Of a stretch of 39,600 bases of DNA, positions 31,999 through 39,594 are shown one piece after another. Each line of letters begins with the position of its first letter. Positions within the stretch are counted from its first letter, which is position 1. The position numbers were made by a program, and so were the translations under genes. Source of the stretch: an uncultured Lachnospiraceae bacterium (lineage in GTDB: Bacteria > Bacillota > Clostridia > Lachnospirales > Lachnospiraceae); NCBI GenBank assembly GCA_947574135.1, contig CANPIM010000032.1, positions 1 through 39,600 of the forward strand, given 5' to 3'. The notes under the pieces were generated by a model, which saw only the letters and a program-made list of their open reading frames with translations, did no database searches and had not been told where the DNA came from.

Positions 31999-33126
31999 AT
32001 GAGAAACAGAAAAAAATGGAAGTGGATGGCAGCTCTGACTATGATCCTGGTATTGGCCCTGGGCGGCTGCAAAGACAAGGAGGAGCCGGCCGGAGAGGAC
32101 AGCCAGACAGAGGCAGGTGAAACCGGCACAGACAATGGGGAGGAGGAGACTGCCCACGCGGGGGAGGCCACAAAGCTTCTGGAGCTGGGGGACTACAAGG
32201 CGATCCAGGTGCCGGCCATGGAGACAGAGCCCACGGAGGAAGAGGTGCAGCAGGAGCTGGACGCCATTCTGGACGAGTATTCCAACCTGGTAGAGGTGGA
32301 GGGCAAGACGGTCATAGAGGAGGGAGATGTGGTGAACATCGACTTTCGGGGGCTGGTCGATGGGGAAGCCTTTCAGGGAGGAACCTCCGGGGAGGGCGGT
32401 TTTGATCTGACCATCGGTTCCGGACAGTTTATTGATGGCTTTGAGGATCAGCTTATTGGCAAGGAGCTGGGAAATTCCTATGATCTGAATCTGGTATTTC
32501 CGGAAAACTACAACCCGGAGCTGGCGGGAAAGCCTGTGGTATTTGAGGTGACGGTTAACAAAATCCAGGAGAAAATCCTGCCGGAGCTGACAGATGCCTT
32601 TGTACAGGAGAACCTGGAATATGACTCGGTGGAGGCCCTGAAATCCGGTATTCAGGAGGAGATTCGCTCCCAGAAGGAGGCAGTTGCCCAGGATAAGAAG
32701 TATTACGATGTGATAACGGCCGTGATTGAGGCCTCCTCCTTTGCAGTTTCCCAGGCAGAGATTGAGGAGGAGACAAATATGATTATCAGCAGCAACGAAT
32801 CTGCAGCCGCAGCCTATGGCATTGATTTGGAGACCTATCTTCTCTATTTTATGAACGGCATATCTGTGGAGGAGTTTGAGGAGCAGTGCAGGACCACGGC
32901 AGAGGTTCGTATCAAGGCAGCTCTGGTGGTAGATGCGGTCTCCCAGGCCGAGGCCATCGGGCTGTCTGATGCAGAATATACCCAGGAGGCGGAGGCTCTT
33001 ATGGGGCAATATGGCTTTACCTCCCTGGAGGAGTTTGAGGCGGCCTACACCCGGGACGCCATTCTGGAGAACCTGGTATACGATAAAACCGTGGACTTTC
33101 TGGTGGAACAGGCAGAAGAAGTATAA
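31999..33126 (+). CDS. Trigger-factor-like peptidyl-prolyl isomerase lipoprotein
   Basis: This is a 375-residue protein. A lipoprotein signal ends in LALGGC, with C24 as the lipid site. An acidic linker (about 25-55) follows. An FKBP-type isomerase domain (about 105-190) has VVNIDFRGLVDGEAFQGG, LTIGSGQFIDGFEDQLIG and FPENYNPELAGKPVVFEVTV. The C-terminal part (about 195-375) resembles the helical C-domain of trigger factor. The ribosome-binding N-domain is missing and a membrane anchor takes its place, so it most likely folds secreted proteins at the outer face of the membrane. This arrangement is known in Clostridia but less studied than PrsA. Confidence 0.88.
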   Translation: MRNRKKWKWMAALTMILVLALGGCKDKEEPAGEDSQTEAGETGTDNGEEETAHAGEATKLLELGDYKAIQVPAMETEPTEEEVQQELDAILDEYSNLVEVEGKTVIEEGDVVNIDFRGLVDGEAFQGGTSGEGGFDLTIGSGQFIDGFEDQLIGKELGNSYDLNLVFPENYNPELAGKPVVFEVTVNKIQEKILPELTDAFVQENLEYDSVEALKSGIQEEIRSQKEAVAQDKKYYDVITAVIEASSFAVSQAEIEEETNMIISSNESAAAAYGIDLETYLLYFMNGISVEEFEEQCRTTAEVRIKAALVVDAVSQAEAIGLSDAEYTQEAEALMGQYGFTSLEEFEAAYTRDAILENLVYDKTVDFLVEQAEEV

Positions 33127-33176
33127 ACAATAGATATAACTAAAAAAATAAACAAAAAAGAAAGGAATGAGTAGCT

Positions 33177-34184
33177 ATGGAGTATGTGACACTTGGAAAG
33201 ACAGGACTCAAGATCTCCCGTCTGGGCTTTGGAGGAATACCCATTCAGCGTATTGACGCCGCCGGAACCAGGGAGCTGGTGCGCAGGCTGGCAGAGCAGG
33301 GCATTAATTACATTGATACAGCCCGGGCTTATACGGTCAGCGAGGAGTATTTAGGGGAAGCTCTGGAGGGACTGCGGGATCAGTTTGTGGTAGCCACCAA
33401 GAGCATGTCCCGAACTAAGGAGGCTATGGCCAAGGATATTGAGACCAGCCTTACAAAGCTTCGGACAGATTATATTGACCTGTATCAGGTACATAACCCT
33501 TCCATGGAGCAGCTGGATACGGTACTGGCTCCCGGCGGGGCTCTGGAGGCTCTTATGGAGGCCCGGGAGGCAGGAAAAGTTCGTCATATAGGAATCACTG
33601 CCCACTCGGCCCAGGTATTTGAACGGGCTTTGGAGCTGCCCTGGGTGGAAACCATCATGTTCCCCTACAATATTGTGGAAAGTCAGGGGGAGGAGCTTAT
33701 TGCCAAATGCCGGGAGAAAAATATTGGATTTGTGGCCATGAAGCCTCTGGCCGGCGGAGCCATTGAGGATGGGAGACTGGCCCTGCGGTTTATCTGTGCC
33801 AATCCCAATGTAACGGTGGTCATCCCCGGCATGTACGCTTTGGAGGAGATTGAGAAGAACCGGGAGGCTGTGGAGGACAAGTCGCCTCTGTCGCAGGAAG
33901 AGCAGGCCGGTTTTCAGCAGGTGCGTGATCAGCTGGGATCCAATTTCTGCCGCCGGTGTAATTACTGTCAGCCCTGCACGGTGGGAATCAGCATTTCCAA
34001 TGTGTTTCTGTTTGCCGGCTATCTGGAGCGGTATGGACTGGAGGGATGGGCCCGGGAGCGGTACGCAACCCTGGATGTAAAAGCCAGTGCCTGTGTGGAG
34101 TGTGGGCTGTGTGAGGAGCGCTGTCCTTATCAGCTTCCCATTCGGGAAATGTTGAAGCGCTGTGCCGGAGAATTTGGAGAATAA
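33177..34184 (+). CDS. Aldo/keto reductase with C-terminal Fe-S binding region
   Basis: This is a 335-residue protein. The TIM-barrel domain carries the catalytic tetrad D47, Y52, K75 and H106 (NYIDTARAY, ATKSMS, YQVHNPS). The C-terminal region binds Fe-S clusters: C258, C261, C264 and C267 in CRRCNYCQPC, and C306, C309, C312 and C316 in CVECGLCEERCPY, the last being a canonical [4Fe-4S] ferredoxin motif. Enzymes of this group reduce carbonyls, with electrons passing to or from ferredoxin-like partners; natural substrates are mostly unknown. AAAGGAA precedes the ATG. It lies 50 bp after the foldase gene. Confidence 0.93.
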   Translation: MEYVTLGKTGLKISRLGFGGIPIQRIDAAGTRELVRRLAEQGINYIDTARAYTVSEEYLGEALEGLRDQFVVATKSMSRTKEAMAKDIETSLTKLRTDYIDLYQVHNPSMEQLDTVLAPGGALEALMEAREAGKVRHIGITAHSAQVFERALELPWVETIMFPYNIVESQGEELIAKCREKNIGFVAMKPLAGGAIEDGRLALRFICANPNVTVVIPGMYALEEIEKNREAVEDKSPLSQEEQAGFQQVRDQLGSNFCRRCNYCQPCTVGISISNVFLFAGYLERYGLEGWARERYATLDVKASACVECGLCEERCPYQLPIREMLKRCAGEFGE

Positions 34185-34201
34185 AAGAGGGATAGACAGA
34201 C

Positions 34202-34725
34202 AAAGGCCTGCTTGGTCGGGGTGGACACAAGCAGGTCTCTGCCTTTGGTGATAGCATTATATATAATAGTTGAGAGGGCGATAATTAGTACAAACCTGTA
34301 TATAATTGGGGCCCGTAACCGGACTGATACAGGCGGAACCTTTTTAGCAAGGGACCAAGGATTCGGACAGGTCGCGCTCTGGTATCAGATCCGGCGAAGG
34401 TTACAAGAAAGGGAAAAGACATTTTTACAAAACAGAGAGACTGTGCGGTTGCCCCATCTGTCTGCCCTGGTTGCATTCCAATCTACCCATATAATTTTAT
34501 CAATCATTCGACTGATAAGCTGCCTGTACATATGCAGCTTTCCCAGCATCTTGTACCCTTCCTGTGTTGTATCTCCATTTGCTTCCACAACTCCTTGCTT
34601 TTAAAGAGAGGAAGCTGCCTGCCATTCTTCATGGGCCGCCTTAGAGTCCCCATTGTAGATTTCGCTGCGTGCAATGGATGAAAATCATGATTAGTCGTGA
34701 AGCGAAATCACATGGTCTACAGGAA
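34202..34725. ncRNA. Candidate structured RNA region
   Basis: This gene-free stretch holds four strong inverted repeats. H1: AAAGG-CCTGCTTG (34202-34214) with CAAGCAGG and CCTTT (34228-34246). H2: GTAACC (34315-34320) with GGTTAC (34399-34404), enclosing CTGATAC (34324-34330) with GTATCAG (34382-34388) and GGA with TCC; inside it GACC (34353) pairs with GGTC (34370). H3: AAGCTGC (34517-34523) with GCAGCTT (34534-34540). H4: TGTAG-ATTTCGCT (34654-34666) with AGCGAAAT and CTACA (34701-34721). A TATAAT (34262-34267) lies 48 bp before H2. The strand is not settled. I cannot assign it to a known RNA class. Confidence 0.45.
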
Positions 34726-34767
34726 TGCTTCTGTATGCTTATACTCTAGCACTTTTTAGAAAAAAGG

Positions 34768-34783
34768 ACAAATATCCATTTGT
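34768..34783. promoter_or_regulatory. Inverted repeat upstream of the LysR promoter
   Basis: ACAAAT (34768-34773) and ATTTGT (34778-34783) are perfect arms 4 bp apart, about 40 bp before the -35. It may be an autoregulatory LysR site. Confidence 0.4.
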
Positions 34784-34819
34784 TATCTGTCATTCATAGC
34801 TAAAATGCATGATTGATGC

Positions 34820-34848
34820 TTGACAGAGAGGAAGCTTTTCACTATAGT
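34820..34848 (+). promoter_or_regulatory. Near-consensus promoter with palindromic operator
   Basis: TTGACA (34820-34825), a 17-bp spacer and TATAGT (34843-34848). A 14-bp perfect palindrome, TTCACTATAGTGAA (34838-34851), covers the -10. The LysR ATG is at 34959, leaving a leader of about 105 bp. Confidence 0.65.
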
Positions 34849-34958
34849 GAATATATATGGTACCTGTTTTATCTCAGTTACCATGGAGTATGTGTTCGTC
34901 ACCGATGGTCAACCCGAAAATGTTGAGAGGGTTTTGCTGCATGGGAAAGGAGGAACGC

Positions 34959-35912
34959 ATGCAGGTAAAGCAGTTGGAGTATTTGGTAAAGATTGTGGAG
35001 TGCGGTTCTATTACGCAAGCAGCGCAGGAACTGTACATCAGCCAGCCCAGCCTGACAAAATCTGTGCGTCAGCTGGAGCAGGAGTATGGAACCCAGCTGC
35101 TGATTCGAAAATCCCGGGGCGTGGAGCTGACCGGGGAGGGGAAAAATTTCGTTCACTATGCCAGAGGAGTGCTGACAGCTACCCAGGCTTTGGAGCGGAA
35201 TTTTATCAGAAGACAGGGGAGCCCGCGCTCCCGCCTGTTTCTGGCCACGCAGCAGTTGGATTTTGTATACGATATGGTGCTGCGTTTATTTGAGGAAAAT
35301 GAGGGGAGAAAGCTTCACTACAATGTGGTGGAGGCGGATCGCAACGAGGTGACCCGGCTGGTGCTGGAGGGCTCTGTGGATCTGGGCCTGATGGTGCGCA
35401 ACAGCGGAGACTCAAAAATGTTTTTGTGGCATAAGGACGCCAAGCGGTTAGATGTACAGCGGATTGAACGGGCGGGAGTCTATGCCTGTGTGGGGCCGAA
35501 ATCACCTTACTATGGACGGGGAGAGATCAACTTTTCAGAGGCTGAGCTAAGCCCCCATGTGGTACTGGATATGGAATCCCAGGCTAAGGAAAATCTGTAT
35601 TTTGAGCATCATACAACACATTTTAACACCACACAGATTATATTTTTTAATACCGTTAGCGCCTGCGAGAAATTTTTGCTTCAGACAGATGCGCTGGCCT
35701 ATGTGTCCAAGTGGACGCTGGGGTGCTTTAAGGATCCTGGGATTCATCGGCTGCAGGTAAAGGCAGATGAAAAGGATCCTCTGCGCTACAACGATCTTCT
35801 TTGGATTAAGCGGGCAGGAGAGCCATTAAATGCCACGGAGGAACTATTTTTAAAGCATGTCTATGAATATTTTGGGAAGGAACGTATGGAATGTCCGGAG
35901 AATATTCAGTAG
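34959..35912 (+). CDS. LysR-family transcription regulator
   Basis: This is a 317-residue protein. The winged helix is at 1-60 (MQVKQLEYLVKIVECGSITQ, AAQELYISQPSLTKSVRQLE), and the effector domain at about 90-300 has unusual inserts (NEGRKLHYNVVEADRNEV and HTTHFNTTQIIFFNTVSACEK). AAAGGAGG stands 6 bp before ATG 34959; the longer frame upstream is not supported. It is convergent with the flavodiiron gene and shares its terminator. Upstream signals (14-bp palindrome, ACAAAT repeat) suggest tight autoregulation. Its target is not clear; the Fe-S reductase gene and the gene-free interval lie just upstream. Confidence 0.88.
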   Translation: MQVKQLEYLVKIVECGSITQAAQELYISQPSLTKSVRQLEQEYGTQLLIRKSRGVELTGEGKNFVHYARGVLTATQALERNFIRRQGSPRSRLFLATQQLDFVYDMVLRLFEENEGRKLHYNVVEADRNEVTRLVLEGSVDLGLMVRNSGDSKMFLWHKDAKRLDVQRIERAGVYACVGPKSPYYGRGEINFSEAELSPHVVLDMESQAKENLYFEHHTTHFNTTQIIFFNTVSACEKFLLQTDALAYVSKWTLGCFKDPGIHRLQVKADEKDPLRYNDLLWIKRAGEPLNATEELFLKHVYEYFGKERMECPENIQ

Positions 35913-35922
35913 GAAACTGGAA

Positions 35923-35968
35923 ATCGGGGGAGAAATTCATGGAATAAGAATTTCTCCCCCGATTTTTT
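35923..35968. terminator. Bidirectional terminator between LysR and FDP genes
   Basis: ATCGGGGGAGAAATTC (35923-35938) and GAATTTCTCCCCCGAT (35948-35963) form a perfect 16-bp stem with a 9-nt loop, then five T. The reverse strand reads into A/T after the same stem, so it can serve both converging genes. Confidence 0.93.
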
Positions 35969-35981
35969 ATGGTTTAGAATT

Positions 35982-37145
35982 TTATGCCAGCAGGGCGTTG
36001 GCCAGAGCCTCCAGCTGCGCCGAAGAGGCGGCATTCAGGGTGGACTTTATGGTAACCACAGGCTCCAGCAGGGTGATTTCTTTCATGCTTTCCATTGCTG
36101 CCTTCATATGCTTGCCGGCCATGGGAGCCCAGGAGCCGTTTTCCACAATGCCTACAGTGCGCTTCTGGAAGTTTTTAGCCTTCAGATGAGCCAGGAAATC
36201 CTCCATGCAGGGGAACAGGCCTCCGTCATAGGTGCAGCCGGCCACCACCAGCCTATCGTAGCGGAAGGCATCCTCCACGGCTTCTGCCATATCCTCCCGG
36301 GTCAAATCCATAAATACCACCTTGGGAGCGCCCTTTTCCTTCAGAAGCTCCACAAGCTTTTGGACGGCTTTTTTGGTGTTGCCGTGAATGGAGGCGCAGG
36401 CCACCAGAATTCCTTTATCCTCCGGAGTATAGCTGCTCCAGAGGTTGTATTTTTCCAGGTAATAGCCCAGATTTTCCTTGAGAATGGGGCCATGGAGGGG
36501 ACAAATCATGGCGATGTCCAGTCCGGCGGCCTTTTTCAGAAGGGCTTGTACCTGGGCACCGTATTTTCCCACAATATTTATATAGTAGCGCCGGGCCTCG
36601 CAGAGCCAGTCCTCCTCTGCATCCAGGGCACCGAATTTGCCGAAGCCATCGGCAGAGAATAATACTTTTTCAGTAGCCTCATAGGTCACCATGACCTCCG
36701 GCCAGTGTACCATGGGAGCCATATAAAAGGCCAGGGTGTGCTTTCCAAGGCTTAGGGTATCACCCTCCTTTACCGCCAGAGACCGATCCGTCAGGTCCAT
36801 GGTGAAAAACTGGGGCATCATGGCAAAGGTTTTGGCATTGCCCACAAGCTTCATGGTAGGATATTTTTCGGCGACTTTCTGGATATTAGCCGCATGATCC
36901 GGCTCCAGATGGGAAACCACCAGATAATCCGGGGTGCGCCCCTTAAGGGCCTTGTCCAGATTGGCAAACCATTCCTCTGTGGCCCGGTTGTCCACGGTGT
37001 CCATAATGGCGATCCTTTCATCTACAATCAGGTACGAGTTGTAGGAAACCCCGTTGGGCACCACATACTGGCTTTCAAATAAATCGATGGTTTTATCATC
37101 GGCGCCAATGTATAAAATAGAATCTGTAATCCTGGTATCTTTCAT
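35982..37145 (-). CDS. Flavodiiron protein (FprA-type, class A)
   Basis: This is a 387-residue protein of normal class-A length. The metallo-beta-lactamase-like half holds all di-iron ligands: H79, E81, D83 and H84 in SHLEPDHAAN, H147 in MVHWPE, D166 in FSADGFG, and H218 in CPLHGP. The C-terminal flavodoxin domain (about 250-387) has the FMN loop CASIHGNTKKA and CTYDGG, and NGSWAPMAGKHM. It reduces O2 to water or NO to N2O with electrons from rubredoxin or a similar donor, protecting an anaerobe in the cytoplasm. GGAGG precedes the ATG. A good promoter lies at 37184-37212. Confidence 0.95.
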   Translation of the reverse strand: MKDTRITDSILYIGADDKTIDLFESQYVVPNGVSYNSYLIVDERIAIMDTVDNRATEEWFANLDKALKGRTPDYLVVSHLEPDHAANIQKVAEKYPTMKLVGNAKTFAMMPQFFTMDLTDRSLAVKEGDTLSLGKHTLAFYMAPMVHWPEVMVTYEATEKVLFSADGFGKFGALDAEEDWLCEARRYYINIVGKYGAQVQALLKKAAGLDIAMICPLHGPILKENLGYYLEKYNLWSSYTPEDKGILVACASIHGNTKKAVQKLVELLKEKGAPKVVFMDLTREDMAEAVEDAFRYDRLVVAGCTYDGGLFPCMEDFLAHLKAKNFQKRTVGIVENGSWAPMAGKHMKAAMESMKEITLLEPVVTIKSTLNAASSAQLEALANALLA

Positions 37146-37183
37146 TGTGTTCTCCTCCTACATCGATTAAAATATACTGCATT

Positions 37184-37212
37184 ATCATAGCATGAACCGG
37201 AATTTGTGTAAA
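37184..37212 (-). promoter_or_regulatory. Promoter of the flavodiiron gene
   Basis: On the minus strand: TTTACA (37207-37212), a 17-bp spacer and TATGAT (37184-37189), 38 bp ahead of the ATG. Confidence 0.6.
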
Positions 37213-37245
37213 TAGAGGAGATGAGGATTTCTTGCATCTGTCCAG

Positions 37246-37274
37246 GAATATGCACCGCCGGCCCTGCATAAGAT
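37246..37274 (+). promoter_or_regulatory. Sigma-E-type promoter candidate for spoIIID
   Basis: GAATATG (37246-37252), a 14-bp spacer and CATAAGAT (37267-37274) match the known sigma-E pattern (GNATATT, CATACAAT) at 6 of 7 and 6 of 8 positions, 27 bp before the TTG start. In model spore-formers spoIIID is transcribed by sigma-E. Confidence 0.55.
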
Positions 37275-37301
37275 GTAAAAAAGCATTCAAAGGGGTTTCT
37301 T

Positions 37302-37559
37302 TTGAAGGAATATATCGAAGAACGGGCTGTGGAAATTGCCAATTATATTATCCGGAATAATGCGACTGTGCGGCAGACAGCCAGACAGTTTGGGATTTCT
37401 AAATCTACGGTACATAAGGATGTGGCGGAACGTCTCCTCTATATCAATCCGAACCTGGCCGCGGAGGCCCGCAAGGTGCTGGATGTGAATAAATCGGAGC
37501 GGCATATCCGGGGCGGCCTGGCTACCCGGGAGAAGTATTTGCATATGGAGCAGCATTAG
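37302..37559 (+). CDS. spoIIID: Sporulation transcription regulator SpoIIID
   Basis: This is an 85-residue protein, the full family length. It begins MKEYIEERAVEIANYIIRNN, then ATVRQTARQFGISKSTVHKD, the helix-turn-helix, then VAERLLYINPNLAAEARKVLD with a basic tail. It acts in the mother cell as activator and repressor of sigma-E genes. The start is TTG, with AAAGGGG 6 bp upstream. A terminator follows at 37570. It is the clearest sign that the organism makes spores. Confidence 0.95.
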   Translation: MKEYIEERAVEIANYIIRNNATVRQTARQFGISKSTVHKDVAERLLYINPNLAAEARKVLDVNKSERHIRGGLATREKYLHMEQH

Positions 37560-37569
37560 AGAGCAAAAG

Positions 37570-37605
37570 GAGTGCAGGGGCGAAGGGTGCTTTGCACTCT
37601 TTTTT
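37570..37605 (+). terminator. Terminator of spoIIID
   Basis: GAGTGCA (37570-37576) and TGCACTC (37593-37599) pair over a 16-nt loop, followed by six T (37600-37605). Confidence 0.8.
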
Positions 37606-37883
37606 CTTTATAGGAAATTGCGTCCTGTAAAGGAAAAGCCCTCCGAGGGATGTACAACACGGTGTGGGCTTATTTACCAGGCTCATTTTATTCGCGAAGT
37701 GAAACAATGCCTTTGGGCTAAGAAAATGGTTGCTGATGCAATCGCGCATTGGCAGGGGAATTCGGAAAGCCAGCCGGATTTTTTCATGTGGCTTGTGAAA
37801 GTAAGTAAACTTTGTAGGCAGACTGTGAGAGAGATTTACAGGGAGATAGTGAGAAAAATTTGCATGCAGTTTGTGAAAGGGGC
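37606..37883. other. Gene-free leader region ahead of guaA
   Basis: Between the spoIIID terminator and the guaA promoter I find no supported gene. The plus-strand frame starting with TTG at 37618 (97 codons) has no ribosome site, and the minus-strand 122-codon frame is likewise unsupported. A CCCTC-C-GAGGG stem lies at 37640-37650. No purine-riboswitch core is visible. The later part is the 24-bp repeat. Confidence 0.55.
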
Positions 37884-37896
37884 TTGCCAAGTGCGG
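37795..37896 (+). repeat. Degenerate 24-bp tandem repeat
   Basis: Units start with GTGARA at 37795, 37825, 37849 and 37873; the first is 6 bp longer. The shared pattern is GTGARA followed by purines, a TTTRCA-like core and a purine-rich end. The last unit contains the guaA -35. Divergence is high, so the array is old. Confidence 0.55.
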
Positions 37897-37912
37897 GGGG
37901 ATATTTTATAAT
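37884..37912 (+). promoter_or_regulatory. Promoter of guaA
   Basis: TTGCCA (37884-37889), a 17-bp spacer and a perfect TATAAT (37907-37912). The leader to ATG 38004 is about 85 nt and can form a small stem, CTGTC with GACAG, just before the ribosome site. Confidence 0.65.
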
Positions 37913-38003
37913 GTAAAAATATTTTAGGGCGGCATTCCCAAATTTCGGGGGAACCGGCTATGCATAGGCGCTGTCAGGGCAGTGTCCGGAGACAGAGGAG
38001 GAA

Positions 38004-39551
38004 ATGAGAGTGAAAAAGGAATGGATCCTTGTGCTGGATTTTGGCGGCCAGTATAATCAGCTGATCGCCCGGAGGGTCAGGGAGTGTGGTGTGTACTGTG
38101 AGGTACATCCCTATACCATAACGTTGGACAAGATACGAGAGATGAATCCAAAGGGAATTATTTTTACAGGTGGCCCCAACAGCGTGTATGACCAGGCATC
38201 TCCCCATTATTCCCGAGAGATTTTTGACATAGGCGTGCCTATTCTGGGAATCTGCTACGGCTCCCAGCTCATGGCGTATACCCTGGGGGGTGAGGTAAAG
38301 ACGGCTCCAGTGAGCGAGTACGGGCATACGGCCACAGAGGTGGATTCTTCCAGTGTGCTCTTTCGAGAGGTGGAGAAATCCACTGTGGTATGGATGAGCC
38401 ATACGGATTATATTGCAGCGGTACCAGAGGGCTTCCGGGTAACAGCTCACACTCCCGTATGTCCGGTTGCAGCCATGGAGTGTGCAGAAAGGAAACTATA
38501 TGCAACACAATTTCACCCGGAAGTTCTGCACACCAGGGAGGGGCAGAAGATGTTGCAAGCTTTTGTCTACCATGTGTGCGGTTGTACCGGGGACTGGCAG
38601 ATGGGATCCTTTGTGGAGGAGACCATTGTGCAGATCCGTAATAAGGTGGGCAGCGGTCGGGTGCTCTGTGCTTTGTCCGGTGGGGTGGATTCCTCGGTGG
38701 CTGCGGTTCTCTTGTCCAAGGCCATTGGGAAGCAACTGACCTGTGTGTTTGTGGATCACGGCCTTCTTCGGAAAAATGAGGGGGATGAGGTGGAGGCAGT
38801 CTTTGGACCGGAGGGACCTTATGAGCTGAATTTTATTCGGGTGAATGCCCAGCAGAGATATTATGCTAAGCTTAAAGGTGTGACGGAACCGGAGGAAAAG
38901 CGGAAGATTATCGGGGAAGAGTTTATCCGTGTTTTTGAGGAGGAGGCAAAAAAAATCGGAGCTGTGGACTTTCTGGTCCAGGGAACCATTTATCCGGATG
39001 TGATTGAGTCCGGGCTTGGAAAGTCGGCGGTGATTAAGTCTCATCATAATGTGGGTGGTCTGCCGGGGGTTGTGGATTTTAAGGAGATTATTGAGCCGCT
39101 GCGGATGCTGTTTAAGGATGAGGTGCGCAAAGCCGGACTGGAGCTTGGGATTCCGGAGCATCTGGTGTATCGTCAGCCGTTCCCGGGGCCGGGGCTTGGC
39201 GTGCGGATTGTGGGCGAGGTGACCGAGGAGAAGGTCCGGATTGTGCAGGATGCGGATGCGATTTACCGGGAGGAGATTGCGAAGGCCGGGCTGGATAAGG
39301 GGCTTGGGCAGTATTTTGCAGGACTTACGAATATGCGATCCGTGGGGGTTATGGGGGATTTTCGGACCTATGACTATGCGGTGGCGCTGCGGGCGGTGAA
39401 TACCAGCGACTTTATGACGGCGGAGTGTGCGGAGATTCCTTATGAGGTGTTGTTTCGGGTGACGAGTAGGATTATTAATGAGGTGAAGGGGGTTAATCGG
39501 GTATTTTTTGATCTTACGTCGAAGCCGCCTGGGACAATCGAGTTCGAATGA
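38004..39551 (+). CDS. guaA: GMP synthase (glutamine-hydrolysing)
   Basis: This is a 515-residue, complete two-domain enzyme. The amidotransferase domain has C84 in GICYGSQLM and H171/E173 in FHPEV. The ATP-pyrophosphatase domain has the PP-loop LSGGVDSS (224-231). The C-terminal dimer domain ends PPGTIEFE, as in the family. It makes GMP from XMP and glutamine in the cytoplasm. GAGGAGG precedes the ATG. From about 39050 the wobble-base use shifts to many NCG codons (gcg, ccg, tcg, acg). The 3' end is a known integration target for Tn916/Tn5801-type elements. Confidence 0.97.
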   Translation: MRVKKEWILVLDFGGQYNQLIARRVRECGVYCEVHPYTITLDKIREMNPKGIIFTGGPNSVYDQASPHYSREIFDIGVPILGICYGSQLMAYTLGGEVKTAPVSEYGHTATEVDSSSVLFREVEKSTVVWMSHTDYIAAVPEGFRVTAHTPVCPVAAMECAERKLYATQFHPEVLHTREGQKMLQAFVYHVCGCTGDWQMGSFVEETIVQIRNKVGSGRVLCALSGGVDSSVAAVLLSKAIGKQLTCVFVDHGLLRKNEGDEVEAVFGPEGPYELNFIRVNAQQRYYAKLKGVTEPEEKRKIIGEEFIRVFEEEAKKIGAVDFLVQGTIYPDVIESGLGKSAVIKSHHNVGGLPGVVDFKEIIEPLRMLFKDEVRKAGLELGIPEHLVYRQPFPGPGLGVRIVGEVTEEKVRIVQDADAIYREEIAKAGLDKGLGQYFAGLTNMRSVGVMGDFRTYDYAVALRAVNTSDFMTAECAEIPYEVLFRVTSRIINEVKGVNRVFFDLTSKPPGTIEFE

Positions 39552-39553
39552 CC

Positions 39554-39594
39554 GTCAAAACGGCGCAAACCCGCATGAATACAGGGTTTTTGAC
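39554..39594 (+). terminator. Hairpin after guaA
   Basis: GTCAA (39554-39558) and AAACCC (39567-39572) pair with GGGTTT (39584-39589) and TTGAC (39590-39594), with a bulge on the left arm. The T-run is inside the stem. It may be a terminator or an arm-type recombinase site. Confidence 0.45.

Larger units (their letters stand above)
34185..34958. other. 774-bp gene-free interval
   Basis: Apart from the inverted repeats and the LysR promoter, no supported gene lies here. Open frames such as the 67-codon one on the minus strand at 34385-34588 have no well-placed ribosome site and unusual amino-acid content. The base composition is A/T-richer than the coding DNA around it, and no transposase or integrase remnant is recognisable. 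Confidence 0.6.

Noticed and set aside
31966-33009. 347-codon open frame on the minus strand
   Set aside because: It is antisense to the foldase lipoprotein, which has a signal, FKBP and C-domain. The shadow is Leu/His-rich without recognisable motifs.
34385-34588. 67-codon minus-strand frame that could be a small protein
   Set aside because: The nearest AAGGAG is 12 bp from the ATG, the composition is odd, and it overlaps the inverted-repeat region. Kept as unsupported.
37618-37911. 97-codon frame containing an 8-residue repeat (VREIYREI, VRKICMQF, VKGACQVR)
   Set aside because: The start is TTG without a ribosome site, and the peptide repeat simply mirrors the 24-bp DNA repeat. It overlaps the guaA promoter.
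37606-38003. Purine riboswitch before guaA
   Set aside because: I looked for the conserved three-way-junction core of guanine riboswitches in the leader and did not find it; only a short stem near the start codon is visible.
39537-39551. tRNA-like T-loop sequence GTTCGAAT at the guaA end
   Set aside because: No acceptor, D or anticodon arms surround it. It encodes the normal EFE C-terminus of GuaA.
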